Source: an uncultured Clostridia bacterium
Lineage (GTDB): Bacteria; Bacillota; Clostridia; TANB77; CAG-508
NCBI GenBank assembly: GCA_934122085.1
Contig: CAKOVS010000004.1
Location: forward strand, 1-64,000
DNA length: 64,000 nt
Direction: 5' to 3'
Positions 8,163 through 17,944 of this stretch are shown here, piece by piece. The position numbers and the translations under genes were made by a program. Under the pieces are notes generated by a model. It was not told where the DNA came from. It saw only the letters and a program-made list of their open reading frames with translations, and ran no database searches. Numbering within the stretch: the stretch's first letter is position 1; each line of letters starts with the position of its first letter.

Positions 8163-9588
8163 TTATGAAGTTGTAATGGGCTTAGAAGTCCATGCAGAAT
8201 TAGCAACAAAAACAAAAATATTTTGTAGCTGTCCAACAAAATTTGGTGCAGCTCCAAATACACAAGTATGTCCAGTATGTATGGCAATGCCAGGAACATT
8301 ACCAACATTAAATGAAAAAGTAGTAGAATATGCAGTAAAAGCTGGACTTGCTACACATTGTACAATATCAAGAGATAGTAAAAATGATAGAAAAAACTAT
8401 TTCTATCCAGATACACCAAGAGCATATCAGATTTCACAATTTGATAAACCATTATGTGAACATGGATATATAGAAATAGAAACAAGTCAAGGAAAAAAGA
8501 AAATAGGAATAACACGTATTCATATTGAAGATGATGCTGGAAAGTTAGATCATGATGATTTAGCTGGAGGAGCACTTATAGATTTGAATAGAGCTGGAGT
8601 TCCATTAATAGAAATTGTATCAGAACCAGATTTTAGATCAATAGAAGAAGTTGATGCATATTTAAGAAAATTAAAATCAATACTTGAATATGTAGAGGTA
8701 TCAGACTGTAAGATGGAAGAAGGATCTTTCAGAGCAGATGTTAACACATCAATTCGTCCAATTGGATCAGAAAAACTTGGGACAAGAACAGAAATGAAAA
8801 ATATGAACTCATTTAGAAGTATAACAAGAGCACTTGAATATGAAATAGGTAGACAAGTAGAAGTTATAGATAATGGTGGAATTGTTGATCAAGAGACATT
8901 AAGATGGGATGAAGTATCAGGAAAAACATTTTCAATGAGAGATAAGGAAAATGCACAAGATTATAGATATTTTCCAGAACCTGATTTAGTTGCAATAAAA
9001 TTATCAGAAGAATATATTGAAAATATTAGAAAAACATTACCAGAAATGCCAGAAAGTAGAAAAGAAAGATATTTAAGAGATTATAAATTATCTGAAAAAG
9101 ATGCTGGAATAATAACATCTTCAAAATATTTATCAGATTTGTTTGAAAAAGCTTCTGAAATATGTGGAAATTATAAAGCAGTAAATAACTGGATAATTTC
9201 AGATATTTCAAGAATATTAAATGAAACAGAAATGGATCCTAAAGAAATACCATTTGATGCAAAACAATTAGCTAAATTAGTAACATTAATAGATAAAGGA
9301 ACAATTAGTTCAAGTATAGGTAAAAAAGTATTAATAGAATTATTTGAAAACCCAAGAGATCCAGAAGATATTATAAAAGAAAAAGGTTGGATACAGATTT
9401 CAGATGAGGGAGCAATCAAAGAAGTTGTATTAAAGATTATTGAAACAAATCCTCAATCTGTTGCAGATTTTAAAGCTGGTAAAGATAGAGCATTAGGATT
9501 TTTAGTAGGTCAAGCTATGAAAGAAACAAAAGGAAAAGCAAATCCTCAAATGCTTAACAAAATGTTTGCAGAAGAATTAAAGAAATAA
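8149..9588 (+). CDS. gatB: Aspartyl/glutamyl-tRNA(Asn/Gln) amidotransferase subunit B
   Basis: GatB is the kinase-like subunit that activates the tRNA-bound carboxylate with ATP and transfers ammonia. The N-terminal MGLEVHAEL motif, the zinc-type Cys set (CSCP then CPVC, residues about 26-45), the KNYFYPD(T)P segment and the RADVN strand are all present, followed by the helical YqeY-like tail. 479 aa is standard. AGGAGG within the end of the upstream gene positions ATG 8149, giving a 14-base overlap. Confidence 0.97.
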   Translation: MPRNDYEVVMGLEVHAELATKTKIFCSCPTKFGAAPNTQVCPVCMAMPGTLPTLNEKVVEYAVKAGLATHCTISRDSKNDRKNYFYPDTPRAYQISQFDKPLCEHGYIEIETSQGKKKIGITRIHIEDDAGKLDHDDLAGGALIDLNRAGVPLIEIVSEPDFRSIEEVDAYLRKLKSILEYVEVSDCKMEEGSFRADVNTSIRPIGSEKLGTRTEMKNMNSFRSITRALEYEIGRQVEVIDNGGIVDQETLRWDEVSGKTFSMRDKENAQDYRYFPEPDLVAIKLSEEYIENIRKTLPEMPESRKERYLRDYKLSEKDAGIITSSKYLSDLFEKASEICGNYKAVNNWIISDISRILNETEMDPKEIPFDAKQLAKLVTLIDKGTISSSIGKKVLIELFENPRDPEDIIKEKGWIQISDEGAIKEVVLKIIETNPQSVADFKAGKDRALGFLVGQAMKETKGKANPQMLNKMFAEELKK

Positions 9589-9589
9589 G

Positions 9590-9616
9590 AAAAATCGCCA
9601 TTATGGCGATTTTTTG
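9590..9616. terminator. Bidirectional terminator between gatB and htpX
   Basis: AAAATCGCC-ATTA-GGCGATTTTTT hairpin with A-run on the left and T-run on the right, between convergent genes. Confidence 0.85.
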
Positions 9617-9617
9617 G

Positions 9618-10511
9618 CTATTTTAAATTTCTTAAAGCTTCAATTCTTGCTTCTGTACTTGGATGTGTAGACCACAAATCAGAAGATTTTTTCTTATTTC
9701 TAAAAGGATTTGCAATATACATATTTTCAGTAGCTTTATTAGCAACTTTTAATTCATTTGGATCAGCTGAAATTTTTTCAAGGGCAGAAATCAAACCATC
9801 TGGATTTCTAGTAAATTCAATAGCAGTAGCATCTGCTAAAAATTCTCTTTTTCTTGAAATTGCAAGTTGCATAAGTTGACCAAATATTGGAGCTAAGATT
9901 AAGAAGATTAATCCAATTAGCATAACAATAGCATTACCATTATTATCATTATCTCTATCACGTCCACGTCTACCACCATAAAAAGAAATTCTAGTAAACC
10001 AATCAGATAAAATTACAACAAACCCTACCATTACAGAAACAACAGCTGATAAAAGAATGTCATAATTTTTAATATGAGACATTTCATGTGCTAAAACGCC
10101 TTCAAGTTCATAATAGTCAAGTTTTTCTAATAAACCAGTTGTGACACATATTACAGCATGTTTGGGATTCCTACCAGTTGCAAAAGCATTTGGTTGAGCA
10201 TCTTCTATAACATATAATTGAGGCTTTTCTTGTAAACCTGCTGAAATAACTAAAGAATCTAAAATATTTACTAATTTTAAATCTTCCTCTTTTGTTGCAG
10301 GTCTTGCATTATTTAATTTTAAAACAATTTTATCACTATAATAATATGAGCCCCATGTTGATACAATTGCAAAAATCATAGCAATTATAATAGAAAGTTC
10401 ACCTAAATCTAGAGCCATACAAATGTAATAAACAATTACAGCAATAAATGCTAAAAATAATAGAACTATAAACCATGATTTTATTTTATTTTTCTTTATA
10501 TCTTCAAACAT
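9618..10511 (-). CDS. htpX: HtpX-type membrane zinc metalloprotease (M48)
   Basis: HtpX degrades misfolded membrane proteins at the cytoplasmic face. Two N-terminal transmembrane helices (about 13-33 and 38-55) precede the active site HEMSH at residues 142-146; two further hydrophobic segments follow, and the third zinc ligand lies in EFLADATAIE near 223. 297 aa fits the family. It is downstream of lemA, 84 bases apart, probably as one transcript. The lemA-htpX pair is a common arrangement. Confidence 0.93.
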   Translation of the reverse strand: MFEDIKKNKIKSWFIVLLFLAFIAVIVYYICMALDLGELSIIIAMIFAIVSTWGSYYYSDKIVLKLNNARPATKEEDLKLVNILDSLVISAGLQEKPQLYVIEDAQPNAFATGRNPKHAVICVTTGLLEKLDYYELEGVLAHEMSHIKNYDILLSAVVSVMVGFVVILSDWFTRISFYGGRRGRDRDNDNNGNAIVMLIGLIFLILAPIFGQLMQLAISRKREFLADATAIEFTRNPDGLISALEKISADPNELKVANKATENMYIANPFRNKKKSSDLWSTHPSTEARIEALRNLK

Positions 10512-10595
10512 ATTTTTCTCCTACTAATAATTTATAATATTAAAGGATAGAAAAAATTCTATCCTTTAAACTTTAAAGAAAATTTTTCAATTTTC

Positions 10596-11153
10596 TTATT
10601 TGTTACTAAAATCAACTTTAACATTTTTTCTTGCTTCATCACTTTCTGTTGCGAATAATTCTTTCTTTTGGAAATTAAACATTCCAGCAACTAAGTTTGA
10701 AGGGAAAAGCTCTAATTTTGTATTATATCTTGTTACGCTATCATTATAAAATTGTCTAGAAAAAGAAATTTTATTTTCTGTGTTACGTAATTCTTCAGAT
10801 AAATCAGCAAAATTTGTATTTGCTTTTAATTCAGGATAATTTTCAGAAACTGCCATAATCGTTTTTAATGTGCTTGAAAGTTCTCCATCTAATTTTGCTT
10901 TTTCTCCAACTGAAGAAGTATTTGCCCAAGATGTTCTTAATTTTGTTATTTTTTCAAATGTTTCAGATTCGTGAGTCATATATCCTTTTACAGTTTCAAC
11001 AAAATTAGGTATTAAATCAAATCTTCTTTGTAGTTGTACATCAATTTGACTCCAAGCATTTTCAACTTTTTGTCTAGATGAAATTAATCCATTATAAACA
11101 CTTATTATCCATGCAATAATTAATATAACAACTATTAAAATAATCCATCCCAT
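10596..11153 (-). CDS. lemA: LemA family protein
   Basis: 185 aa with a single N-terminal transmembrane helix (about residues 3-21) and the LemA signature: YN(G/x)L(I/V) right after the helix, NAWSQIDVQLQRR near 37-49 and LIPN(F)VETVKGY. The rest is a helical bundle ending in an FSRQFYND segment. LemA proteins are of uncertain biochemical role; pairing with htpX suggests membrane protein quality control. AGGAGG-type site precedes the ATG at 11153. Confidence 0.93.
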   Translation of the reverse strand: MGWIILIVVILIIAWIISVYNGLISSRQKVENAWSQIDVQLQRRFDLIPNFVETVKGYMTHESETFEKITKLRTSWANTSSVGEKAKLDGELSSTLKTIMAVSENYPELKANTNFADLSEELRNTENKISFSRQFYNDSVTRYNTKLELFPSNLVAGMFNFQKKELFATESDEARKNVKVDFSNK

Positions 11154-11342
11154 AAAAATACCTCCTTATGAAATATATATTATCATATAATAATATTTTT
11201 TACAATACAAAATAAATAATATCTAAAACTTTAAAACTTTCTAAAGAAATTTTTGGAATTTTTTCAGTACAAGCAACATATAATATAATGTTAGCAAGTA
11301 ATGGCAAGACTTACGGAAGGTTATAACAAAAAAATAAAAAAT

Positions 11343-11371
11343 TTGACAAGAAAACAAAAAATGTGTATAAT
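11343..11371 (+). promoter_or_regulatory. Consensus sigma-A promoter
   Basis: TTGACA (11343-11348), exactly 17 bp, TATAAT (11366-11371). It lies inside the upstream open part of the following frame and therefore decides that the gene starts at 11397, not 11301. Confidence 0.85.
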
Positions 11372-11396
11372 GATTTTGTCGTTAAAAGGAGGTTTT

Positions 11397-12347
11397 ATGA
11401 TTTTTATGGATAAAAAAGATAAAGCATCTATTTCTATTATGAAAATCATTGGTGTAAGTTTGATAATAATACTTTTACTAGGAGTAACTGTAAGAGCTAC
11501 GGAAGCAAATATTAGAACAGTTGAGATAACTTTAGCGAATGGATATAAGATGTCTGTTATAACATCAAAAACAAATGTATATGAAATATTAGAAGATAAT
11601 AATATTTTTGTAGAAGAAGACGAAAGAGTAAGTCCAGGTTTAGATGATGACATAAATGAAAGCAATAAAATAGTTATTACCAATAAATCTGTTCAAGAAG
11701 TTCAAATTGCAAAAATTTCTGAAAGTGGAATTGAAACAACATTAGATGAAATATTAAAAGGATATTCACCAATAGTAGAAAAAATAGAAGTAGAACAAGA
11801 AATAATACCATATGAAACAATTACAAAAGATGCCTCACAAGGTGCAACAGATACAAAAAATAGAGTAATTCAACAAGGTCAAGACGGATTAAAAGAAGTA
11901 ACATATAAAACAAAATACCAAAATGACGAACAAATAGAAAAAATAGTTCTTTCAGAAGAAATTATAAAAGAGCCTATTGATAGAATTGTACAAGTACAAA
12001 AAAATATTGTAACAACATCAAGATCTGGATATGAAAGAACGCAAACAACAGGAAATAAAGTTGGAGAAACAAGGATATTTAAAGTAACAGCATATTGTTC
12101 ATGTGCAAAATGCTGTGGAAAAACAAATGGAATAACAGCATCTGGAACAAAAGCAACAGCAGGAAGAACAGTTGCAACATCTAGCCAATTTTCATTTGGA
12201 ACGCAATTAGATATAGGTGGATACACATATACTGTCGAAGATAGAGGAGGGGCTATTAAAGGAAATAGAATAGATGTATATATGAATTCACATGCAGAAG
12301 CATTGGCATGGGGAGTTAGATATCTACCAGTTACAGTAGTAGAGTAA
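11397..12347 (+). CDS. YabE-like cell wall protein: DUF348, G5 and 3D domains
   Basis: Start ATG 11397 is fixed by the promoter at 11343 and AAAGGAGG. An N-terminal membrane anchor or signal helix (about 17-35) is followed by one DUF348 domain (ANGYKMSVITSKTNVYEIL), a G5-like segment (about 125-215) and a C-terminal 3D domain with KVTAYCSCAKCCGKTNG and the final DRGGAIKGNRIDVYM aspartate set. Proteins of this architecture (YabE, YuiC, Rpf-like) act as wall lytic transglycosylases in spore formers. 316 aa, monocistronic. Confidence 0.88.
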   Translation: MIFMDKKDKASISIMKIIGVSLIIILLLGVTVRATEANIRTVEITLANGYKMSVITSKTNVYEILEDNNIFVEEDERVSPGLDDDINESNKIVITNKSVQEVQIAKISESGIETTLDEILKGYSPIVEKIEVEQEIIPYETITKDASQGATDTKNRVIQQGQDGLKEVTYKTKYQNDEQIEKIVLSEEIIKEPIDRIVQVQKNIVTTSRSGYERTQTTGNKVGETRIFKVTAYCSCAKCCGKTNGITASGTKATAGRTVATSSQFSFGTQLDIGGYTYTVEDRGGAIKGNRIDVYMNSHAEALAWGVRYLPVTVVE

Positions 12348-12430
12348 GAGAGGATAAAAAATTCTCTCTTTTTTTGCCTAAAATAGTGAAAAAATAAAAG
12401 AAACATGTTATAATAAAATAGTCGAATAAT

Positions 12431-14281
12431 ATGAGAGAAAGGAGCATGTTAGAATTCATTACTAACAACAATAATATGAGCCAAGATAAAATAAGAAATT
12501 TTAGCATAATAGCACATATAGACCATGGAAAATCAACACTTGCAGACAGATTAATAGAAAAAACAGGTGTATTGTCTCAAAGAGAAATGGAAGACCAAAT
12601 ACTTGACAATATGGATATTGAACGAGAAAGAGGTATAACTATTAAATCACAAGCTGTAAGAATGAAATATAAAGCAAAAGATGGAGAAGAATATACACTT
12701 AACTTAATAGACACACCTGGTCATGTTGATTTTAATTATGAAGTTTCAAGAAGTTTAGCAGCATGTGATGGAGCAATATTGGTAGTAGATGCTAGTCAAG
12801 GTGTTGAAGCACAAACACTTGCAAATGTATATTTAGCAATAGATAATAATTTAGAGATATTACCAGTTATAAATAAAATAGATTTACCAAATGCTAGACC
12901 AGATGAAGTAAAAAAAGAGATAGAAGATATAATTGGAATTCCAGCAATGGATGCACCATGTATTTCAGCAAAATCAGGATTAAATGTAGAAGAAGTATTA
13001 GAAAGAATTGTAACAGATTTACCAGCACCAAAAGGTGATGAAAATGCAAAAGCAAAATGTTTAATATTTGATTCATATTATGATAATTATAAAGGTGCAG
13101 TAGCATATGTAAGGGTAATGGATGGAACATTAAAAGTTGGTGATGAAATATTATTAATGGCAACAGGTACAACATATACAATAGCAGAAGTAGGATATTT
13201 TGCACCAGGACAATATTTGCCAACAAAAGAAATAAAAGTAGGAGAAGTTGGTTATATTGCAGCAAGTATAAAAAGTTTAACAGATATTCATGTTGGTGAT
13301 ACAATAACATTAAAAAATAATCCAGCAGATAATCCACTACCAGGATATAAAAAAGTAACACCAATGGTATATTGTGGATTATATCCAGTAGATGGAAGTG
13401 AATATGAAAATTTAAAAATAGCATTAGAAAAATTGAAATTAAATGATGCAGCATTAGAATATGAGCCAGAAACATCAGCAGCATTAGGGTTTGGATTTAG
13501 ATGTGGATTTTTAGGATTATTGCATTTAGAAATAATTGAAGAAAGACTTGACAGAGAATTTGATTTAGGATTAATAACAACAGCTCCATCAGTAATATAC
13601 AAAGTACATAAAACAACAGGAGAAATACTTGATGTATATAATCCAGCAGATTTGCCACCACAAACAGAAATCTCATATATGGAAGAACCAATAGTTACAG
13701 CAGACATAATAACACCAAAAGAATATATAGGAAATATAATGGATATTTGTCAAAATCGTAGAGGAATATTTATTGACATGAAATATTTAGATGATAATAG
13801 AGTAACACTAATATATGAAATGCCATTAAATGAAATAATATATGACTTTTTTGACAGTTTAAAATCAAGAACAAAAGGATATGCATCATTTGATTATGAA
13901 TTTAAAGAATATAGAAAATCAAATCTTGTAAAATTAGATATACATGTAAATGGAGAGCCAGTTGATGCTTTATCATTTATAGTATTTAAAGATAATGCAT
14001 ATGATAGAGGCAAAAAAATGGTAGAAAAGTTAAAAGAAGTTATACCAAGACATTTATTTGCAATACCATTACAAGCAGTTGTAGGAGGTACAATAATTGC
14101 CAGAGAAACAATATCTGCAATGAGAAAGGACGTACTTGCAAAATGCTATGGTGGAGATATTACAAGAAAGAAAAAATTACTTGAAAAACAAAAAAGAGGA
14201 AAAAAGAGAATGAGACAAATAGGAAATGTAGAAATGCCACAAGAAGCTTTTTTATCAGTTCTAAAATTAGATGAAGAATAA
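12431..14281 (+). CDS. lepA: Elongation factor 4 (LepA) GTPase
   Basis: LepA is the ribosome-binding GTPase that acts on stalled or stressed elongation complexes. P-loop AHIDHGKST, switch II DTPGHVDF, and NKIDLPNA are present, followed by the LepA-specific C-terminal region (MRQIGNVEMPQEAF). Three in-frame starts compete: 12431, 12446 and 12476. Orthologues usually begin near the third (MSQDKIRNFSI), but AGGAG lies only just before 12446. I keep the longest form, and the exact start is open. Next gene follows after 23 bases. Confidence 0.95.
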   Translation: MRERSMLEFITNNNNMSQDKIRNFSIIAHIDHGKSTLADRLIEKTGVLSQREMEDQILDNMDIERERGITIKSQAVRMKYKAKDGEEYTLNLIDTPGHVDFNYEVSRSLAACDGAILVVDASQGVEAQTLANVYLAIDNNLEILPVINKIDLPNARPDEVKKEIEDIIGIPAMDAPCISAKSGLNVEEVLERIVTDLPAPKGDENAKAKCLIFDSYYDNYKGAVAYVRVMDGTLKVGDEILLMATGTTYTIAEVGYFAPGQYLPTKEIKVGEVGYIAASIKSLTDIHVGDTITLKNNPADNPLPGYKKVTPMVYCGLYPVDGSEYENLKIALEKLKLNDAALEYEPETSAALGFGFRCGFLGLLHLEIIEERLDREFDLGLITTAPSVIYKVHKTTGEILDVYNPADLPPQTEISYMEEPIVTADIITPKEYIGNIMDICQNRRGIFIDMKYLDDNRVTLIYEMPLNEIIYDFFDSLKSRTKGYASFDYEFKEYRKSNLVKLDIHVNGEPVDALSFIVFKDNAYDRGKKMVEKLKEVIPRHLFAIPLQAVVGGTIIARETISAMRKDVLAKCYGGDITRKKKLLEKQKRGKKRMRQIGNVEMPQEAFLSVLKLDEE

Positions 14282-14304
14282 TTTATAAAAGTAAGGAGAA
14301 ATTT

Positions 14305-15207
14305 ATGAGAACAAATAGAATAGAAAGAAGAGAGCATGAAAGAAGAGATGGACAAGATAGAAGAAAAATGCCTGACAGAAGAAATTCAAAAAGGGAGACA
14401 ACAGATAGAAGAAAAGAAGAAAGACGTAAAGAAATAAGAAGAGAAGAAGATGTAGAAAAAAGATTTGATGATCAAATAGAAGGAAGAAATTCAGTTTTAG
14501 AATTGTTAGAAAGTGGAAAAGATGTTAATAAAATATTTGTAACAAGAGGAGAAAAACATGGTTCTATAAATAAAATTCTAGGAATTGCAAAAGAAAGAAA
14601 AATAATAGTTGTAGAAAAAGATAAAAAACAAATGGATGAAATGGCACAAGAAGAAAATTATCAAGGTGTTATTGCAATAGTACCACCATTTGAATATGTA
14701 GAAATATCAGATATTTTAGATGTTGCAAAAGAAAAAAATGAAGATCCATTTGTAATAGTTTTGGACGGAATAGAAGATCCACATAATTTAGGTTCAATAA
14801 TAAGAACAGCAGAAACTGCAGGAGTACATGGTGTAATTATCCCAAAGAGAAGAGCTGTGTCAGTAAATAGTACAGTAAATAAAGCATCTGCAGGAGCTGT
14901 TGAACATATGAAGATAGCAAGAGTAACAAATATTTCAGATGCAATCGAAGAATTAAAACAAGCTGGATTATGGGTATGTGGAACAGCTGTTGATACAAAT
15001 AAATATTATTATAATCAAGATTTAACAGGACCTTTAGCAATTGTAATAGGAAATGAAGGAAAAGGAATAGGAGAAAAAGTTAAGAAAAATTGTGATTTCC
15101 TTGTAAAAATTCCAATGAAAGGAAAAGTTCAATCTTTAAATGCTTCTGTTTCAACGGGAATAGTAGTATATGAAGCAGTAAAACAAAGGATAAGAAAGGA
15201 AAATTAG
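14305..15207 (+). CDS. rlmB: RlmB/TrmH-type 2'-O-ribose rRNA methyltransferase with Arg-rich extension
   Basis: SPOUT-class SAM-dependent methyltransferase acting on 23S rRNA. The substrate-binding domain starts at EGRNSVLELL (about residue 57); the SPOUT motifs follow: DGIEDPHNLGSIIRTAE, then IGNEGKGIG and the SLNASVSTGI(V)V motif. Before residue 55 lies an unusual block of almost pure Arg, Glu, Lys and Asp (RREHERRDGQDRRKMPDRR) not seen in standard RlmB, presumably an rRNA-binding or disordered extension. 300 aa. The stop is one base from the next start, so it is in an operon with 15209. Confidence 0.9.
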   Translation: MRTNRIERREHERRDGQDRRKMPDRRNSKRETTDRRKEERRKEIRREEDVEKRFDDQIEGRNSVLELLESGKDVNKIFVTRGEKHGSINKILGIAKERKIIVVEKDKKQMDEMAQEENYQGVIAIVPPFEYVEISDILDVAKEKNEDPFVIVLDGIEDPHNLGSIIRTAETAGVHGVIIPKRRAVSVNSTVNKASAGAVEHMKIARVTNISDAIEELKQAGLWVCGTAVDTNKYYYNQDLTGPLAIVIGNEGKGIGEKVKKNCDFLVKIPMKGKVQSLNASVSTGIVVYEAVKQRIRKEN

Positions 15208-15208
15208 T

Positions 15209-16996
15209 ATGAGAGGTAAAAAAATAGGAATAATAATTATTATAATAATATTAATTATTGCAATTGTAGCAGGTGTAACTACATATTTATTTTTAAAAAC
15301 AGATGTGTTTAAAGGAAAAAATCAAGTATTTTTTAAATATATGTCTCAGGTTGTTGAACAAGTGGAAGAAATAGCTAATTCAAAGACTTTAGAAAATTAT
15401 AAAAAAGAAATGATAAACGATAAATATGAAACAAACACATCTATAGATTTTAAATATTCAGAAGGTGGAGAAGTTTCAAGTGGATATAATAATCTTAATC
15501 TTAATATGAAAACTCAAAGTGATGAAGGATATAAATATAAAAATGCTCAGATATTATTTGGAGATAAAAGTATCGTACAAGTAGAAGGAATACAAGAAGA
15601 CAATTTATACGGGATTAGATTTACTAATATATTTAATCAATTTGTAACATTAAAAGATGCTAAGAATATTGAAGGACTAAATTTAACTGATGAAAATATA
15701 GAAATGATCAAAGACATAATAGAAGATAATGAAGAGTTTTATAATGGGATATTATTAACAAAACAAGATTATGAAGAATTAAAAGAAAAGTATATGCAAA
15801 TAGTAGTGGATGCATTAAATGGAGGAACATTTTCAAAACAAGGAAAATCAATTATAACAGTTGACTCACAAACTATAAAAACTACATCATATTCTTGTGA
15901 ATTAAATAGTCTACAAGTACAAAACTTAGTAATTAAATTATTAAATAATCTAAAAAATGATGATATAATTTTAAATAAAGTACAAAACTTATTAAATGAT
16001 ACAAAAAAATATGAGAATTATATTGAAAAAATATTAAGAAGTGCAGAAGACATGGAATTTTCTAATTTGAAAATAACAGTATATGAACAAAAAGGAAAAG
16101 TTGTAAGAACATTAGCAAATATAGGAACAAATTCAATTACAATTGAGGAGTCAGAACAAAATAATAAAACAGTATTAAAGATAAAACATGAATTATTAAA
16201 TAACGAGAAAGAAAATAAGCAACAAATTATGATATCAAAGTCAACTACAGATTCTAATGAAGAATATGTAATTAATATTGAAACTGTTGATGGAGATGAT
16301 GAATATTCAATAGAAACAACGATGAGTAGTGATTATAAATCAATAAATTTAAACATAGATTTTTATAAAGATATTATAAATATAAATATTAAAGCCCAAA
16401 GTAACATATCAGAAGAGATAGATCAAAAGCTTGAATTAAATAGTTCAAATAATGTTTTATTGAATGACTTAAATTCAGAATTATTAAAAGAAGTTGTTGA
16501 CAAAATGACTTCTGCATATAATGATACTTTACTAAAAAGATATAATATACTAATAAGAAAATTAAATTCTGAGAATTTAATGGAAACATTAAAAAGTATT
16601 ATAAGTGAAGGAAAGCTTGATGAAGATACTACAGCAGAGCCAGAAGATACATCTATAGATAGAAATCAAGTAACTAAAGAAGAAATAAATAGATTTAATG
16701 CAAAATTTGAATTTTATTCTGGAACAGAAATTTCAGGAGAAACTGTAAAAGTATTATTAGATGTAGTAAAAAACAATCTTGAAAGTGTTGAAGTTACTCC
16801 TATAGAAACTCAAAATACATATAATAATGAAGAAAAAGAAAGTATAAAACTAAACATTAAAAAAGATAATGAAAATATAGATTTAGCAAATGGAATTATT
16901 GAAAAAATATCATCAAACGTAAAATATGATATAACTATTAATTATAATAAAGGAACAGGAATAATAGAATCAATAATAATTGTTCCAAGTAAATAA
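15209..16996 (+). CDS. Large membrane-anchored extracytoplasmic protein, unknown
   Basis: 595 aa with one N-terminal transmembrane helix (about residues 6-29, isoleucine-rich) and a long, beta-rich, hydrophilic ectodomain containing many repeated short strands (QTIKTTSYSCEL, then SITIEESEQNNKTVLKI). One region near 465-485 is acidic and disordered. It has no LPXTG and no lipobox. It sits between rlmB and a sortase gene 25 bases downstream, so a role at the cell surface is plausible. I do not recognise the family. Confidence 0.8.
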   Translation: MRGKKIGIIIIIIILIIAIVAGVTTYLFLKTDVFKGKNQVFFKYMSQVVEQVEEIANSKTLENYKKEMINDKYETNTSIDFKYSEGGEVSSGYNNLNLNMKTQSDEGYKYKNAQILFGDKSIVQVEGIQEDNLYGIRFTNIFNQFVTLKDAKNIEGLNLTDENIEMIKDIIEDNEEFYNGILLTKQDYEELKEKYMQIVVDALNGGTFSKQGKSIITVDSQTIKTTSYSCELNSLQVQNLVIKLLNNLKNDDIILNKVQNLLNDTKKYENYIEKILRSAEDMEFSNLKITVYEQKGKVVRTLANIGTNSITIEESEQNNKTVLKIKHELLNNEKENKQQIMISKSTTDSNEEYVINIETVDGDDEYSIETTMSSDYKSINLNIDFYKDIININIKAQSNISEEIDQKLELNSSNNVLLNDLNSELLKEVVDKMTSAYNDTLLKRYNILIRKLNSENLMETLKSIISEGKLDEDTTAEPEDTSIDRNQVTKEEINRFNAKFEFYSGTEISGETVKVLLDVVKNNLESVEVTPIETQNTYNNEEKESIKLNIKKDNENIDLANGIIEKISSNVKYDITINYNKGTGIIESIIIVPSK

Positions 16997-17021
16997 TAAA
17001 TGATAGTGGAGAGGAGTGTAA

Positions 17022-17768
17022 ATGAATCAGATATTAGTAACAGAGAAAATTTATGTAACACCAGAACTTAAGAGAAAAAAGAAAATGTATAAATTAATGT
17101 TTATAATATCTTTATTTTGTATGATATGTTTGTCAACAATGTATATTTATGCTGAAGTTGATAGAAATAAAGAATCTGAAGTTTCTAAAAATATTTTACA
17201 GAATATGTTTGAAGATTCAACTATTGTTGATAAAGAAGAAAATGCACTGATTGTAAAAATTACGCAAGATGTTGCAAATAATTCTCAAGAATATCAATTA
17301 TTAGAAGAAACCAACAATACTGATACACAAGCAAATTCAACTCAACCAAAATCTTATACTGCAAAAGATGGAAAAAAATATAATTATATTGGCAAAATAG
17401 TAATTCCTAAGATTAATGTAGATTATGCAATATTAGATCATTGGTCAGATGAATTATTAAAAGTTTCTATATGTAAATTTCATGGTGCAGATCCAAATCA
17501 AGTCGGAAATTTATGTTTAGTAGGGCATAACTGGAGAAATAAAAGATTTTTTAGCAAAGTACCAACTCTTGAAATTGGAGATATAGTTCAAATAACAGAT
17601 TTAAGTAATAAAACAATTGATTATGAAATATATGATATTCATACAGTAGATCCTAATAATACTGATGATACAACCCAAAAAACAAATGGAAGAAAAGAAG
17701 TTACGTTAATAACTTGTACAGATGATAGTCAACAAAGAGTTATTGTAAAATGTAAAGAAAAGAAATAA
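17022..17768 (+). CDS. Sortase (class D/E-like transpeptidase)
   Basis: Sortases cleave LPXTG-type signals and attach proteins to peptidoglycan. One transmembrane helix (about 24-43), a variable linker, then the catalytic domain starting at YIGKIVIPKINVDYAIL. The active-site His is in LVGHNWRN, Cys in TLITCTDD, and Arg in QQRVIVKC. 248 aa. AGGAG precedes the ATG. The only LPXTG-like substrate visible in the window is the LPKTG protease at 54593, 37 kb away. Subclass not certain. Confidence 0.9.
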   Translation: MNQILVTEKIYVTPELKRKKKMYKLMFIISLFCMICLSTMYIYAEVDRNKESEVSKNILQNMFEDSTIVDKEENALIVKITQDVANNSQEYQLLEETNNTDTQANSTQPKSYTAKDGKKYNYIGKIVIPKINVDYAILDHWSDELLKVSICKFHGADPNQVGNLCLVGHNWRNKRFFSKVPTLEIGDIVQITDLSNKTIDYEIYDIHTVDPNNTDDTTQKTNGRKEVTLITCTDDSQQRVIVKCKEKK

Positions 17769-17771
17769 ACA

Positions 17772-17813
17772 AAAATCTCTTTTAATCATATAATATGATT
17801 AAAGAGATTTTTT
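17772..17813 (+). terminator. Terminator of the lepA-rlmB-sortase region
   Basis: A long near-perfect stem, AAAATCTCTTTTAATCATA with TATGATTAAAGAGATTTT, followed by a T-run, starts a few bases after the sortase stop. Confidence 0.85.
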
Positions 17814-17816
17814 TAT

Positions 17817-17920
17817 TATGTAGGAAAAATCTCCTAGTAGGTGATTTTTCCGTACAGAATAATTATGGGGATTATTAGAATTTCTAAGCAATTTTCATTG
17901 CATAGAAATTCTTAAATCCG
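17817..17920 (+). repeat. Two-hairpin intergenic repeat, divergent copy
   Basis: First hairpin GTAGGAAAAATC/GATTTTTCCGTAC with a small inner CC-TAGTA-GG stem; second hairpin GGATT..AGAATTTCTA with TAGAAATTCTTAAATCC and an inner GCAAT/ATTGC. Same layout as the copies at 20035 and 60641 but with many compensated changes, indicating selection on structure. Confidence 0.65.
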
Positions 17921-17944
17921 TTTTTTATTTGGGAGGTAGTACAT

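Noticed and set aside
12894..13484. Leucine-rich minus-strand frames inside lepA, gatA, clpC, pilin and others
   Set aside because: They mirror AT-rich codons of confidently identified genes and lack start signals.
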